Assembly (NCBI RefSeq): GCF_964340395.1
Contig: NC_135567.1
Span: forward strand, 5,394,899 to 5,458,898
Direction: 5' to 3'
Length of the DNA stretch: 64,000 bases
From: Glandiceps talaboti
Lineage: Eukaryota > Hemichordata > Enteropneusta > Spengelidae
A model generated the notes under the pieces. The model saw only the letters and a program-made list of their open reading frames with translations. It was not told where the DNA came from and made no database searches. Shown here in pieces: positions 14,776 to 24,904 of this stretch. How positions within the stretch are numbered: position 1 is the first letter of the stretch; every line of letters starts with the position of its first letter. A program made the position numbers and the translations under genes.

Positions 14776-15109
14776 GACGACATAGTAGTTTAGAATTCTA
14801 AACTGGTACAGTATTACGTTTTAAAAACTCCATTACCTATACCAGTCTAGCTCAGTGTCAAGTGTGTTTGAACCCCATAGTGAGTGAAGAACGAGTGGCG
14901 TATGTCAAGTAATCCATCACAAATTGACAGGCCGTCGTCACCAAACGTCTTCGACCTTTCTCATGTTTGTAGAATGACTCCTCCCCCAGTCTGTTAAAAC
15001 TAAAATCACATGGGGACGCGATGACGTCATCATGTTTATATGATCACTACAGGAGTAGTACAAAAATCTGTGCAATTGTTGGGAACTGAGCTAGACTGGT
15101 ATTAGTAAT

Positions 15110-17020
15110 TTATTTTATTTATTTTTTTATTTTTTTATTTATTACTCTTCATCACAGGCAAAAATTGATTTACACAATAATGAAAACATATTAACAATGT
15201 AACTAGACAAGACAGAAAAAAACAAACATATTACAAAAAAGTGGCAACTAGCAAACAATAAAAATACAACTATAACAACAACAGATAGCCTGTGAATGGA
15301 ATGAACAAACAGGTGCCGAGCACCTCTACTTGTGTCCAACCAACATCAAAAAATTTAACTAAAATAAATTAAAAGAGCAAATATGCAAACACAGAAAATG
15401 ATAACATATACATTGACATCAACAAATTTTGCAGTCACGACATTTACAAACAGACGATCAAGTACAAAAATCAGATGGTTCAAAAGAATTCATAAATTTC
15501 TGGTGATAAAACGATGAAACCTCAGATTTAAAAGCAGAGACACTTTCCGCATGTCTAATATCGTGACTGAGCAGGTTCCAGAGGGGTACAATTCTATTAA
15601 AATATGAATTTTTGAATGACTCTGTCTGGCTAAATTGCCCTTTGAGTTTAAGTTTATCAGTCGAAAACCTTGTGTTTGTGTAATCCCGTTCAACTGAATT
15701 AAAGTGGACAAAGTCATCTAGTTTGATGTCATTGTACCCAAATTTACATTTGTAAAGAAGTGTTAAGTCTGCCATTTCCCTTCTGTATGTTAGGGGTAAA
15801 AGATTTAGTTGAGTAAGCCTATCTTTATAATTTAGGTCGGGATAATGTAGAATGAACTTAGTAGCCCTTCTCTGTACCCCTTCTAACATCTGAATATTAT
15901 GCTGGATGTGCCCGCCCACAAACAACTACAAAACTCAAGACCACTCCTAATCAAAGCAGTGTATACGATCTTACTGACATTCTGAGGAGAATTATAACCT
16001 AATGTACGCTTAATCATGCCTAATTTACTGTTTGAATTACTAACGATTCTATTGATGTGGTTGTTCCATGACAGTGTGGAGGAAATGTCAACTTCTAATT
16101 CTTTGATAGAATTAGTACGACCTAGTATGGTACCATTCATGTTATAGTCATAGTGAATTAGCTGTTTTCGACGTGATATTGTGATAGTTTGACACTTTGA
16201 GGAGTGAAAGTTGAGATCCCAAGATTTACTCCACCCAATCAAAGAATTTATGTCTTGCTGCAGGTCCTCGCAATCAGCAATGCTGTTGATTATTTTGTAA
16301 CACTTCGAGTCATCGGCAAACAGAGCCACATTAGAATGGTGGACAACGCTGGGCATGTCATTTATGTACAGAAGGAATAGAAGTGGGCCTAATATTGACC
16401 CTTGGGGAACTCCGGAAATAACAGGAAACCAGTCGGAGTTGAGTCCATCGACTACAACCCTTTGCTTTCTTCCTGTCAGATATGACTGAAACCAAATTAA
16501 CAACTCCGAATGGATCCCGCATGATTTCAATTTATGAATAAGTAATTCATGGGGGACACTGTCGAACGCCTTTGAAAAATCAAGGTAAATCATATCGACT
16601 TGACCAGCTTTGTCCACAGCGGTGCCAATGTCGTGAAAAATTTGCAAGAGTTGGGTAACCGAGGAACGACCTTTAACGAAACCATGTTGCAAATGATATA
16701 GTTGAGACCTTATCTTTGGAAAAACGATGTTGAAAATTGCCCTTTCCATTACTTTACTGCAGACACGAAGTAAAAAGACAGGCCTGTAATTCTTTACACA
16801 TTGTTTGTCAGATTTTTTATGGACAGGAACTACGTTAGCTGACAGCCAGTCATCGGGTAGGGTCCCCTTACTGATTGAAAGATTGAATATAAAACATAAC
16901 GGTTTAGCTATTTGTCTAGCGCAATGTTTGAGGCCAATTGGGGCTATACCATCTGGACCCATAGCCTTGGAGACGTCAAGGTTATTCAAAATGAAGTTTT
17001 TAAAACATAATACTGTACCA
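15110..17020 (-). mobile_element. 5'-truncated CR1/jockey-like non-LTR element
   Basis: Covers the RT-bearing ORF2 (15458-16989) and a 3' UTR of about 350 bp ending in a T-rich (plus strand) tract at 15105-15142, that is, an A-rich tail on the minus strand. No endonuclease precedes the RT, so about half of the element is missing at its 5' end. It sits between the inverted arms described at 14783-14834 and 16992-17046. Confidence 0.8.
15458..16989 (-). pseudogene. Reverse transcriptase ORF2, one frameshift
   Basis: Reading from 16989 the frame shows an almost complete RT: KAMGPDGIAP (finger), NYRPVFLL near residue 68, LDFSKAFD near 136 (first catalytic Asp), GVPQGSILGP near 193, FADD at 224-227 (catalytic pair) and LNFHSSKC beyond. 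The thumb follows with WNNHINRI and LEFCSCLW. At about 15900 a frameshift moves the coding to the frame 15925-15458, which carries the rest of the C-terminus: the QRRATKFIL helix, YRREMADL and VVPLWN-like elements. Catalytic residues are intact, so decay is light, but without the N-terminal endonuclease and with the frameshift it is not functional. The motif style fits CR1/jockey-superfamily elements. Confidence 0.88.
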
Positions 17021-17046
17021 GTTTAGAATTCTAGACTAACGACATA

Positions 17047-18300
17047 GACGTTTGTGGGAACCACATCACAAAAGAGCATTCCTTACATGTAAAACTAAAT
17101 GAGGACTACTTTGAAATTTCGAAAATCCGATGGTCGAGTCATTTGATGAGTAGCTTGGAACTATCGCTGGGTTGCTACATATTGTATTGACCATGTTGAG
17201 AAGATGTTATTCATCTCCTGACAGAGTTTAGATCGTGAATACATCCATGTTTAGATCAATCCAGTGACAGTTTCCTGTAAGCAATTCAACTAGTCTGTCT
17301 ACTGCCTGGATTTCAGTTGGATCTTTTATATTCAAAGCAATCGTTAACCATTTCGGACTCGCCAAACTTAGTAGACCGGCCACGTGTCCTCTCTGACAGT
17401 ATATCAAATTGACCCCATACAATCAACACAAAAGGTTAATATATATAGTGTTTTATTTACTCAAAAGCACAAATGAACATTACAGATACACATACACATA
17501 CACATACAAAAAAATGAAAATAAATAAATACCAGTTCGTGGGTAAATAGGGGAATAGCGATTTCGCTTACAGCTATTCAAGCCTGTCCCCTACCTATAAT
17601 ATGACTGCAGCCAACCTCCATTGGCATTCGCTGTACATCGTGTATGTTTTACCAACACCGTCTCTTACAACAACGCGAGGTCGAACGCCAGATTGATTCG
17701 TATGTATCATGTCATGTCACACATTACAATTGTCGAATAGATTGAATAGAAAATTTGGATTTCATGAGAGTACGTATTACCGTAATTTTGAGTTACACGT
17801 TGAAAAGTTTGTAAACTGACGAGGATAAGGATGATCCACGAAATACCGCGGACTTAAATACACTGAGACCACTCTACATCCAATTCCGAGTCCTCCCCAC
17901 AGTGACGCATTGCCGTTTCGGTGGAAATATCCTTATCGCGTACGTGTTGAAATACACCCATCAGACTTAGAATCGACATGTGTCTGAGACCACGGCACAT
18001 ATACTATACTGATTTTAATATCACGGTTATCCTATATTAGGTAATTATAAAAGCTCATGATAGACTGATTTCACATTGCATTGATGTGTTTATGAGATTG
18101 GTTCATCATCGCCTTTGTTTCATTATATAAAGATCATGCTCATAACATCTGACAAAGATAGACAAGAAAAATCAAACCGTGGCGAAATGTATTAATGTTA
18201 CCAAAATGAAAAGAAAATATAAGCTTGGTTACAAAAACGAAAGCTTGTTAAGATAATTTTAATATCACATTTATCACCATAAATCTCAGAGTTCTCTATA
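17047..18300. other. Non-coding stretch with a retroelement 3'-UTR-like piece
   Basis: No gene supported. At 17440-17620 (minus strand) a hairpin GAATAGC/GCTATTC followed by 'cctatttaccca' and a (CATACA)n-like tract resembles the 3' end of a retroelement, but no coding partner is seen upstream of it. The remainder looks unique. Confidence 0.35.
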
Positions 18301-18309
18301 ATGTTAACT

Positions 18310-19525
18310 TTAGTCTTCTGCGAAGTCATTTGTTGATACGGGAGAGTCGTCTTGGTGGGGATCCTTCAGGCAGAGGTGGTAGCGAATTATATTGTTAAAT
18401 ATGTCGTACATTTTCGGAAGACGGGTACGCTGGTGACGATGATGACGGCGACGGAGATACAGTAGTCTGGAGGCCGGAAACATAACCACCCTAGTTATAT
18501 GTAGCTTGAACAGATTGTGCATCAGTCACAAGTAAATGAGTATATGGATTGTATAAGTTGTAGTAGGTGTAAGTTGGCTATCCAACAAAACTACTAGATC
18601 CATACTGTCCGAAGGGATGGGATGATACTAGCAATTGCGCTTGGGGAAGATTTGTCGGTGCGAAAGCTGTAACATTTCTTGGAGTGTTCTGACCAGTTTG
18701 GTTCAATAAACTCATCTGCATTGCTTGTTGTAATTGTGTGTATTCTTCATTGGTTGAGCTTGGATGTATTATGTTTTGGTCATCCATGGTGCTGCCAGTG
18801 GAATGAGACAGACTCGTGGCAGAAGTGGAAAGGGTTGGTAATTTGGAATTCGGAAACGTTACTCTGTACTTTGGATCAGTTTCCAACAGTTGCCGTACGC
18901 GATCTTTTTGCTTCGCAATAAGTCCACGCTTTTGTTGTAGGAGGTGATAATTTGCTGATATTTTTCATTTTCCTGATCAAGTTTCGTTGGTATTTTACTG
19001 CCATAGTGTGATTTCAGGATAGAAATGTCATGGTTCAATACATAGCATTTTGGGTTGCAAGCCCGTTGCAGTTTCTACCAAGTACTTTCCTATGTTGCCA
19101 TTAATCAAGGCGGTTTCTATTTTCCGTTCAACTGACAACATCAAACGATCTTGTAATTCTCGTTTCTGGGTCAGTTCACTGTTTCCGTCTTCTTGATCTC
19201 CGTTTCTAACGCACTGTGTCACTTCGCCAATGTATTCAGTTCCACTTTCTCATCCCAATAGGTTTTAGCAGATACACATGTCGCATGTGGGCAATGCGAT
19301 TTATTGTGACCTTCGCGAAGGTGGCAACCATCGACCATAATTTTGTTTGATAGTATATCAGACCACTATAAATAGTAGTGGTCTGAAGTATGTTGGAAAG
19401 GAACTGCTGAGTATTTTTCGTTTAACTGATTAATATTTCCTTCAGTACCTCAAGTTTGTCTTGGAGGTCAGATAGTTCGCGCTCTTTGTTATGTAAGTCT
19501 AAATCTAGTCTGTATTCAGACGCTT
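18310..19525 (-). pseudogene. Unidentified coiled-coil and zinc-binding protein gene, decayed
   Basis: I do not recognise the family. Reading the minus strand from 19525: a coiled-coil segment (LHNKERELSDLQDKLEVL), a Cys/His cluster (GCHLREGHNKSHCP then HATC, about 19300-19330) that could bind zinc, another helical segment (QKRELQDRLML, 19028-19222), more helix (ENEKYQQIITSYNKS) and, after a shift near 18930, a Ser/Thr/Pro/Gln-rich tail at 18886-18326. In the tail one frame stays protein-like across four stops at 18578, 18491, 18395 and 18326. At least two frameshifts and five stops mark it as a pseudogene. Low-complexity tail plus coiled coil plus a Cys/His knuckle would suit a mobile-element or structural protein; no function is claimed. 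Confidence 0.55.
19353..19386. repeat. Perfect short hairpin
   Basis: CAGACCACTA and TAGTGGTCTG face each other across about seven A/T bases, inside the decayed gene. One of that gene's stops lies in the arm. Too short to call a mobile element. Confidence 0.6.
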
Positions 19526-19684
19526 ATGATATTTTGTCGTATGTTAGTAAAATAACAATCTTTCTGAAATATTTATTCATTATTAATTATGTACACATAT
19601 ATAGCCCACAACATACGATATAATAATCAGCATGTACAGTGCACATTCTCTGTTCTATACACGTGATTCAGAACGCATACTACT

Positions 19685-19715
19685 CACTGAGCCTGGGATT
19701 CGAACACATAAAATA
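19685..19715 (-). other. tRNA box B-like sequence (possible SINE remnant)
   Basis: On the minus strand GTTCGAATCCC matches the RNA polymerase III box B of tRNA genes and is followed by CAGGCTCA. No convincing box A or cloverleaf is present in the 60 bases upstream, so this is at most the remnant of a tRNA-derived SINE; chance is not excluded. Confidence 0.3.
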
Positions 19716-19807
19716 TAATCTGTCTTGACTTCATGGAACGTCCAGCTCACACCATGTTTAAATCTATTAATTTCAGCGACAATTAAGTACTACAGATAAA
19801 TTACAAA

Positions 19808-20172
19808 AAATCAAGACGACTGTTGACAGTCAAGTCTAAATCTAGTGATGAGGCATACGCGACTTCACCATCGATATCTAATGACTTGACAGATACGTCT
19901 CCATCACTGGTCTTGTTAAATGTCAATTTCTTAGGTTGTGGTCCCTGATTGTCATCTTTGGTCTGTCTTTTTCTCGACGAGGTAGGAGCCCTTCTACGCG
20001 AGTTATTCGGATTCGTCGATAGTCGGCATTACCTACTGGCACAACACATCTGAATAGGTCATTCATATCAACATCGATGTCCGATAACCTCCCCACTACT
20101 CCATCCTCATTTTCGTACGTAATCAGAAACTCGGTGAACAACATCGACGGAATGTGATCAATGGTTAAGCTG
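19808..20172 (-). pseudogene. Unidentified gene fragment with one frameshift
   Basis: From about 20165 the minus strand reads CSLTIDHIPS and then ATG 20144. A compact, charged, non-repetitive protein follows (ENEDGVVGRLSDIDVDMNDL, VVPVGNADYRRIRITRVEG) to about 19975. There a run of five A changes the frame, and a hydrophilic, Asp/Ser-rich C-terminus (TFNKTSDGDVSVKSLDIDGE) runs to a stop at about 19810. The two halves make one sensible protein of about 115 residues or more. Another plausible frame precedes it (NGLILRQELRIDNDVWACF, about 20285-20170), so the original gene was longer. It is on the same strand as the decayed gene at 18.3-19.5 kb, suggesting both came from one element. Family unknown. 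Confidence 0.5.
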
Positions 20173-20289
20173 CAACACTACGGCAGATATATTTGTCTGC
20201 ACTTTCCATGGCAATGCATTTGAACTTGTAAAGCATGCCCATACGTCGTTATCAATTCGAAGTTCTTGTCTGAGGATTAAACCATTTGG

Positions 20290-21535
20290 CATGTGAGTAC
20301 AAATGATTGACGATAATTCGTTCAGATTCACAGTGAGACTGGGTTATCATACAGAGTAAGAAAAATGTTCATTCCATGTGAATACTGAGCTCTATTAAAA
20401 TCAGTTGTCCTCTCGTGAGGTTGTTAAAAAAAAAATAGATCCTCATCTATGTCATACTTTATAGGAGTACCTGTACCAAATGGTTTTGACCACCCTCGTT
20501 ATTTATGAAACAAATCGGAAGTACCACGAAGTTGTTGTTACATTTTGACAACCGAATCTCAAACCACACGTATGCGATTTACTAGAGGTGTACTTGAAAG
20601 TCAGAATCGCAACAGTACATTTTTTGATTATTTTGAAGGCATATGGTGATGATTCAAACTCTATGTAATATCGCACAACTTACATTAACTTACATAGATC
20701 ACTAGTATTTCTCTTTGCGTCATAAAATAAAGAGGTGATATCGTCAAGTGATATTTTGCGACAAAATAATTTACGCACCATTTTCTATTTTGTTTTGCGA
20801 GATTACACATTATATTGTATATTATTTTGTCACATTTCCCATTACAACCCCCTAGACAGAAAAGACTTGATTGTAGCATAAAATATTATACATCTTGACT
20901 TCCACAGATTTCCGTATCAACCAACTATGCAACATTTACATGTAACTGTATAAATACATATGTAAATTAACGACTCCATCGTTTTTAATGTATTAGATTG
21001 TTCTCAATTTTTTTATAATATATTTGTAAAACTATGTATCGTCACACGAAAATGTATCCTCTTGCGTTGTAGAATGCTCGAGTGTCTGCGGCTGCGATCT
21101 TCGGTCGTGGTGTATATAGCAAATGGTAGGTGTTCGTAAGCCAGTTGAGAAAGTGAAGGACGTTCGATGCGTTCCTTGATTTTACTAACACGGAATTACG
21201 GTGGGTTGAATGCTGGCGAGTATGTGGGTGTGGATATTACTTCGATACATTGAGTGCCTGCTTGAGCGTTTAGCCAAATGCCCAATGTGTGAGCGACCTG
21301 ATTTTGATGTATTGGAGCATTGTCCATTGTTATTTTTTAAATATACACTTCAATAAAGGAATTAGAAATAAGGGTAATTTCCAAATTTGATTTCCATCCT
21401 TCAATTAATAATCTATGTTTTTGTATTGTTTCTAATTTTCTACTGTCACTACAAATCAGTAAACTGATGTTTTTAAGCATATGGCCGATTTTATCTGGCC
21501 AAATGGAATTACACCTTCAATGTTAATTTGAAAAT
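20290..21535. other. Non-coding stretch
   Basis: AT-rich, no gene supported. Near 21270-21320 (plus strand) CPMCERPDFDVLEHCP can be read, a zinc-knuckle pattern like that at the end of non-LTR ORF2 proteins, but it is too short to call. Confidence 0.4.
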
Positions 21536-21905
21536 TCTGGAAAAGTGTAATGCCGAAGACATTCTATTGGAAAGTAATACAAAATAGAAACAAGCAGTCA
21601 TCGGACATGACTTAGTCCTGCAATGGATGTTTTCAGAGAATTGCCACACGTCATGGTAGTGTAATGTATTAGATTGTATGAAATATAGTGGCAATGGCAT
21701 TGTAGGACAACTGTATAGTTGATTGAATATTTGTATATACATTTTTTGAATGTTTATTTATTTGCCTATTAATCCCTGTTGTTATCTTTCAAATATAAGT
21801 TATCATTTGGCTGTTGTTATGGGTGTGGTCTAGTTGCTAGGCACATTTACATACATTTTTTGAATGTTATTCAATAGATACTATGTATGTACATCATCCG
21901 TTACC
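21536..21905 (+). repeat. TAGCACAACTG-family 5' fragment with shared upstream flank
   Basis: Contains CAATGGCATTGTAGGACAAC at 21694-21713 and two GGGCGTGG-type modules. The upstream 150 bp ('gcagtcatcggacatgac', 'tgtaatgtattag') are also found upstream of the copy at 63.16-64 kb, so the family unit here starts earlier than the TAGCACAACTG motif, or both copies derive from one duplication. Confidence 0.7.
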
Positions 21906-22400
21906 TAGCAACCCGGGCAGCGCCTTATTGAGTGGCAAGAATGAACAGTGGCGGGTAAACAAAAAACATTGTTAGCTGCGCCTCTGGCTGGAGTTCAACT
22001 ACTACGCTACTCAAAGTACTTGGAAAACCTAAACACCTACTAAAAGCAATACTATCTTGAAAAATTACACATTTGTGGACTAAAATCGGACCCTTACACG
22101 TTTTTGAAGTCCTAATTCGACTGCAATTAGCCAAAGTTGTGGCCAGAGGTAACCTATGCTGACATCGATCTATGCATACTATGCAAGCTGAGACTGTACA
22201 CTCACTCACAACTGAAATGGTACAAAAGTTTAGATGCTTATCAATTTGTTGTTACTTGACAACATTTTGATGTAATGTGTAAACGAATTCAAATTACTAA
22301 CGATCACAACACTGGATTTCAGTTTGTCGGAAAGGTATGATATTCACAAAGTATCTTCACTTAGCCTCTGAACTGCGTATGGGCTGCACTCAAAACAGAT
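21906..22400. other. Non-coding stretch before the SWIM/YqaJ remnant
   Basis: Nothing recognised except a CpG-containing patch at 21900-21960. Confidence 0.4.
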
Positions 22401-23375
22401 GCCACAGTGATTGCCATTCATTGTATTTTTGTATTTGTATGGCTGGCTCAGTGAAGCTTGTTCACATCATGGAAGTACAACCCACGTTATACTTCCATGT
22501 TCACATGTAGGAGCGGACCATTTCTACATTGATGCAGTGACTCAATTCAAGAGAAGAACTGACATGTCAGCATGTACTTTAAAAGTTTGCTCATTTCAAA
22601 CAGCTTTGCAACTCCAGTGTCACAGGACGTGTGGTTAGCGGTAGTGACAAATCTACAGGGAAAAGCCCCTCTAGTGAAGTCTGCGCCACCATTAACACCA
22701 GGTGAATTAAAATACTTTGTGATTAAACTTGAGAAAACAGGTGTAAAAAGTGCCGTGTTACGTATACACATCCTGACACATACAAGTAATCTGTACCAAT
22801 GTCAACAAAGCTAGTCAAACTGCTGACTAAACGCTACAACCCATTGTTCCATGACCTCCTGTATAATGAGTTTTTGATAAAGTGTGACAATGTGAGTCTT
22901 ATGTTATGGTTGTATTCATGAAATAGATGCCATTGAAAGTTTGAAAGTGCGTCTAATAAATGATGGGCATGTAAGAGTTGAAAGTTTACAATGTGGTCTG
23001 TATAGAAGCACTAAGTATACCTTTCTTGCTGGTCCCCCTGATGCTTTAATTAGATGTGAGAGCCATGGAATTTTCACAGCTGAAGTCAAGTTTCCCCTCA
23101 AATGTAAAGATAGGACTCCACAAATGCAAACAGAATCAGATGCATCATTTTGTATGCAAAACATTGGTGGAAAGTATGTTTTAAAGCGAACTCATCCATA
23201 TTTTTATCAAGTCCAGCTACACATGTTTTTAGTTGGTATTCCGTGTAGCTATTTTGTTATTTGGTCACCTGTGGGTGAAATAATTCAGCAAGTGTATTTT
23301 GATGAAATCTTCATGGAGCAGATGATAAAGAAAGCTGATAAATGTTTTCAGGCATTGTATTCTCCACGTCATTAA
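22400..23375 (+). pseudogene. SWIM zinc-finger and YqaJ-type exonuclease-like gene, broken
   Basis: The 5' part (about 22438-22600) has SEACSH and CSHVGADHFYIDAVTQFKRR, the C-terminal half of a SWIM zinc finger. A middle part (22650-22900, split between two frames) has the PPLTPGEL and KRYNPLFHDLL segments that link SWIM and YqaJ domains. The last frame, open from 22896 and ending at 23375, has the nuclease core: GPPDAL (Asp near residue 34 of the 22941 frame), TAEVKFPL (Glu and Lys near 48 and 50), then YFYQVQLHMFLVG, the conserved Gln motif, and a C-terminal helix. YqaJ nucleases act with phage recombinases; animal SWIM-YqaJ proteins are of unknown function and often multicopy. Two frame changes with no plausible intron, and loss of the expected W..R.G.VTAS start of the domain, indicate a pseudogene. 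Confidence 0.75.
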
Positions 23376-24270
23376 TGTAAATGAACCATATTTAGCACCG
23401 TGATGCATGGGCATTATGGCACAATAAAGCTAAGATTGTGATTATCTAAAATAACAAAAATGTCAATATAAATTTTCAAAACCCAGTCTTTTCTTATTGT
23501 AGTGGTAGATTTATGACTGTGTACTTACTTGTCTATGGTGTAAGTTCAATAAATATGTATGTCAACATGTAGCTCGAGAGTCGGGTAATACATTGTTGCA
23601 ATTGGTTGCTAAGGGCACGGCCGCTCTCACTCGTGTCACTTTCTCCGCACACTATAATTTATATAGGGTATGCAATCCTAATTTACACATTTCACCGTTC
23701 GCACATTCACAACCAAACAATCTGTACACAAATTTCACAATTCATCGGCACTGTCTTTCAAGTAAATATACTATAACCAGAATGTTCATATTTTAACGAT
23801 AACCCAAGATATTATAAAGGAAAAACTATGCCGATTTTCTCTTTATGTGCGTTACCAATTACGGTAACATGGTATACGCAGAAAGCTCGAGTGTGGCTGT
23901 TTTGTCGCAAAGCAGGCATTGCCGTAATTTGTACGATAGCCGCGTTCACATGTGTGTTTTGATCGATGTCGACTCGGTGGTGTACGTCCTTGACCTTGTT
24001 GCAAGATGTGGTAAGGCATGTCTTTGTTTTGAAAGCATGCCTTCATTTCTTCATCATTGGCAATCTATTACAATGGTCACCGTGTGTGATTACGTGAGCA
24101 GACCGCGAACAAGGTAATGTTTTCACTCTTACAGTGTTTTTTTTACTACCTGTCTAGCGAAGCGTCGTGGTAGTTACAGTAAATTAGTTGTTTTCAGTTT
24201 AGTCATTGCTTTTAGTTATTTGTAATCCATCTTATTTGTTTATGGTCAAGTTTTCCCGATAATAGTTGCC
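23376..24270. other. Non-coding stretch
   Basis: No gene supported. Open frames at 23845-24117 (both strands) use several CpG-bearing codons but show no domain. Confidence 0.4.
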
Positions 24271-24280
24271 ATAACTCGGT

Positions 24281-24454
24281 GAGTATCAATCTGCTAAGAC
24301 AGTGCTCTATACCGCAGTGGCAGAGCGCAATAGTTTTTGGTAGTACTGGAACTCTTTCTTGGTTGTAACTCGGAGTTGTCTGTTGATCGCACAATATATT
24401 GCTATTGCGCTCTGCCACTGTGGTATAGAGCACTGTCTTAGCAGATTGATACTC
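24281..24454. mobile_element. Foldback element 1 (53-bp arms)
   Basis: 24281-24333 and 24402-24454 are inverted copies with one mismatch (GAGTATCAATCTGCTAAGAC at the outer end), separated by 68 nt. The spacer holds 'tactggaactctttcttgg' and 'taactcggagtt', the flank of the hammerhead at 12750-12800, but its CTGATGA core is missing here, so this is a rearranged relative. It is followed directly by (TA)n. Confidence 0.85.
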
Positions 24455-24458
24455 AGTG

Positions 24459-24459
<1 letters not shown>

Positions 24460-24531
<72 letters not shown>
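24460..24531. repeat. (TA)n tract between foldbacks 1 and 2
   Basis: About 72 bp of TA, starting right after foldback 1 and ending a few bases before the sequence leading into foldback 2. Confidence 0.97.
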
Positions 24532-24532
<1 letters not shown>

Positions 24533-24583
24533 CACATATTGCCTGGCCATGAGGGCTATAGCACCCGTTTATTACACCCGAGG

Positions 24584-24666
24584 GACTGTGAGTTACCAGA
24601 ATCACATGCTATTTCCGGAGGCCAAAGGCCGAGGGAAATAGCATGTGATTCTGGTAACTCACAGTC
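24584..24666. mobile_element. Foldback element 2 (33-bp perfect arms)
   Basis: 24584-24616 and 24634-24666 are exact reverse complements (GACTGTGAGTTACCAGAATC at the outer end) around a 17-nt centre holding GGCC-AAA-GGCC. Imperfect pairing continues outside with CACCC/GGGTG words. No ribozyme core is seen. The arm word 'cacatgctat' resembles 'tacatgctat' in foldback 3. Confidence 0.9.
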
Positions 24667-24702
24667 ACGAGGGGGTGCGAATCATGGCACAGCATTATCA
24701 TT

Positions 24703-24704
<2 letters not shown>

Positions 24705-24800
<96 letters not shown>

Positions 24801-24808
24801 ATATATAT

Positions 24809-24901
<93 letters not shown>
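24705..24901. repeat. Long (TA)n tract with two ATACATGTAT interruptions
   Basis: About 197 bp of TA broken at 24793-24798 and 24811-24818 by ACATGT steps. It ends exactly where foldback 3 begins (24902). Confidence 0.97.

Positions 24902-24904
<3 letters not shown>

Larger units (their letters stand above)
14776..17046. repeat. Inverted repeat pair flanking a minus-strand retroelement
   Basis: About 50 bp at 14783-14834 ('gaattctaaactggtacagt', then 'gttttaaaaact') recurs inverted at 16992-17046 with few changes. Each arm contains the 16-bp perfect palindrome GTTTAGAATTCTAAAC or its one-base variant. The right arm overlaps what looks like the RT coding start of the retroelement, so the left arm may be a copied and inverted piece of the same element, as in 5' inversions made during target-primed reverse transcription. 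Confidence 0.6.

Noticed and set aside
14850-14900. tRNA gene suggested by TAGCTCAGTG and TTTGAACCCC
   Set aside because: The A-to-B box spacing is far too short and no cloverleaf can be drawn.
18326-18580. Reassigned stop codons (TAG/TAA as Gln) to explain the open tail
   Set aside because: TGA stops and frameshifts occur in the same gene, and any stop is one C-to-T step from Gln or Arg, so decay explains it.
22890-22925. Short intron between the two YqaJ frames
   Set aside because: A GT..AG pair can be found but the gap of about 35 bp is too small for a normal intron, so a frameshift is more likely.
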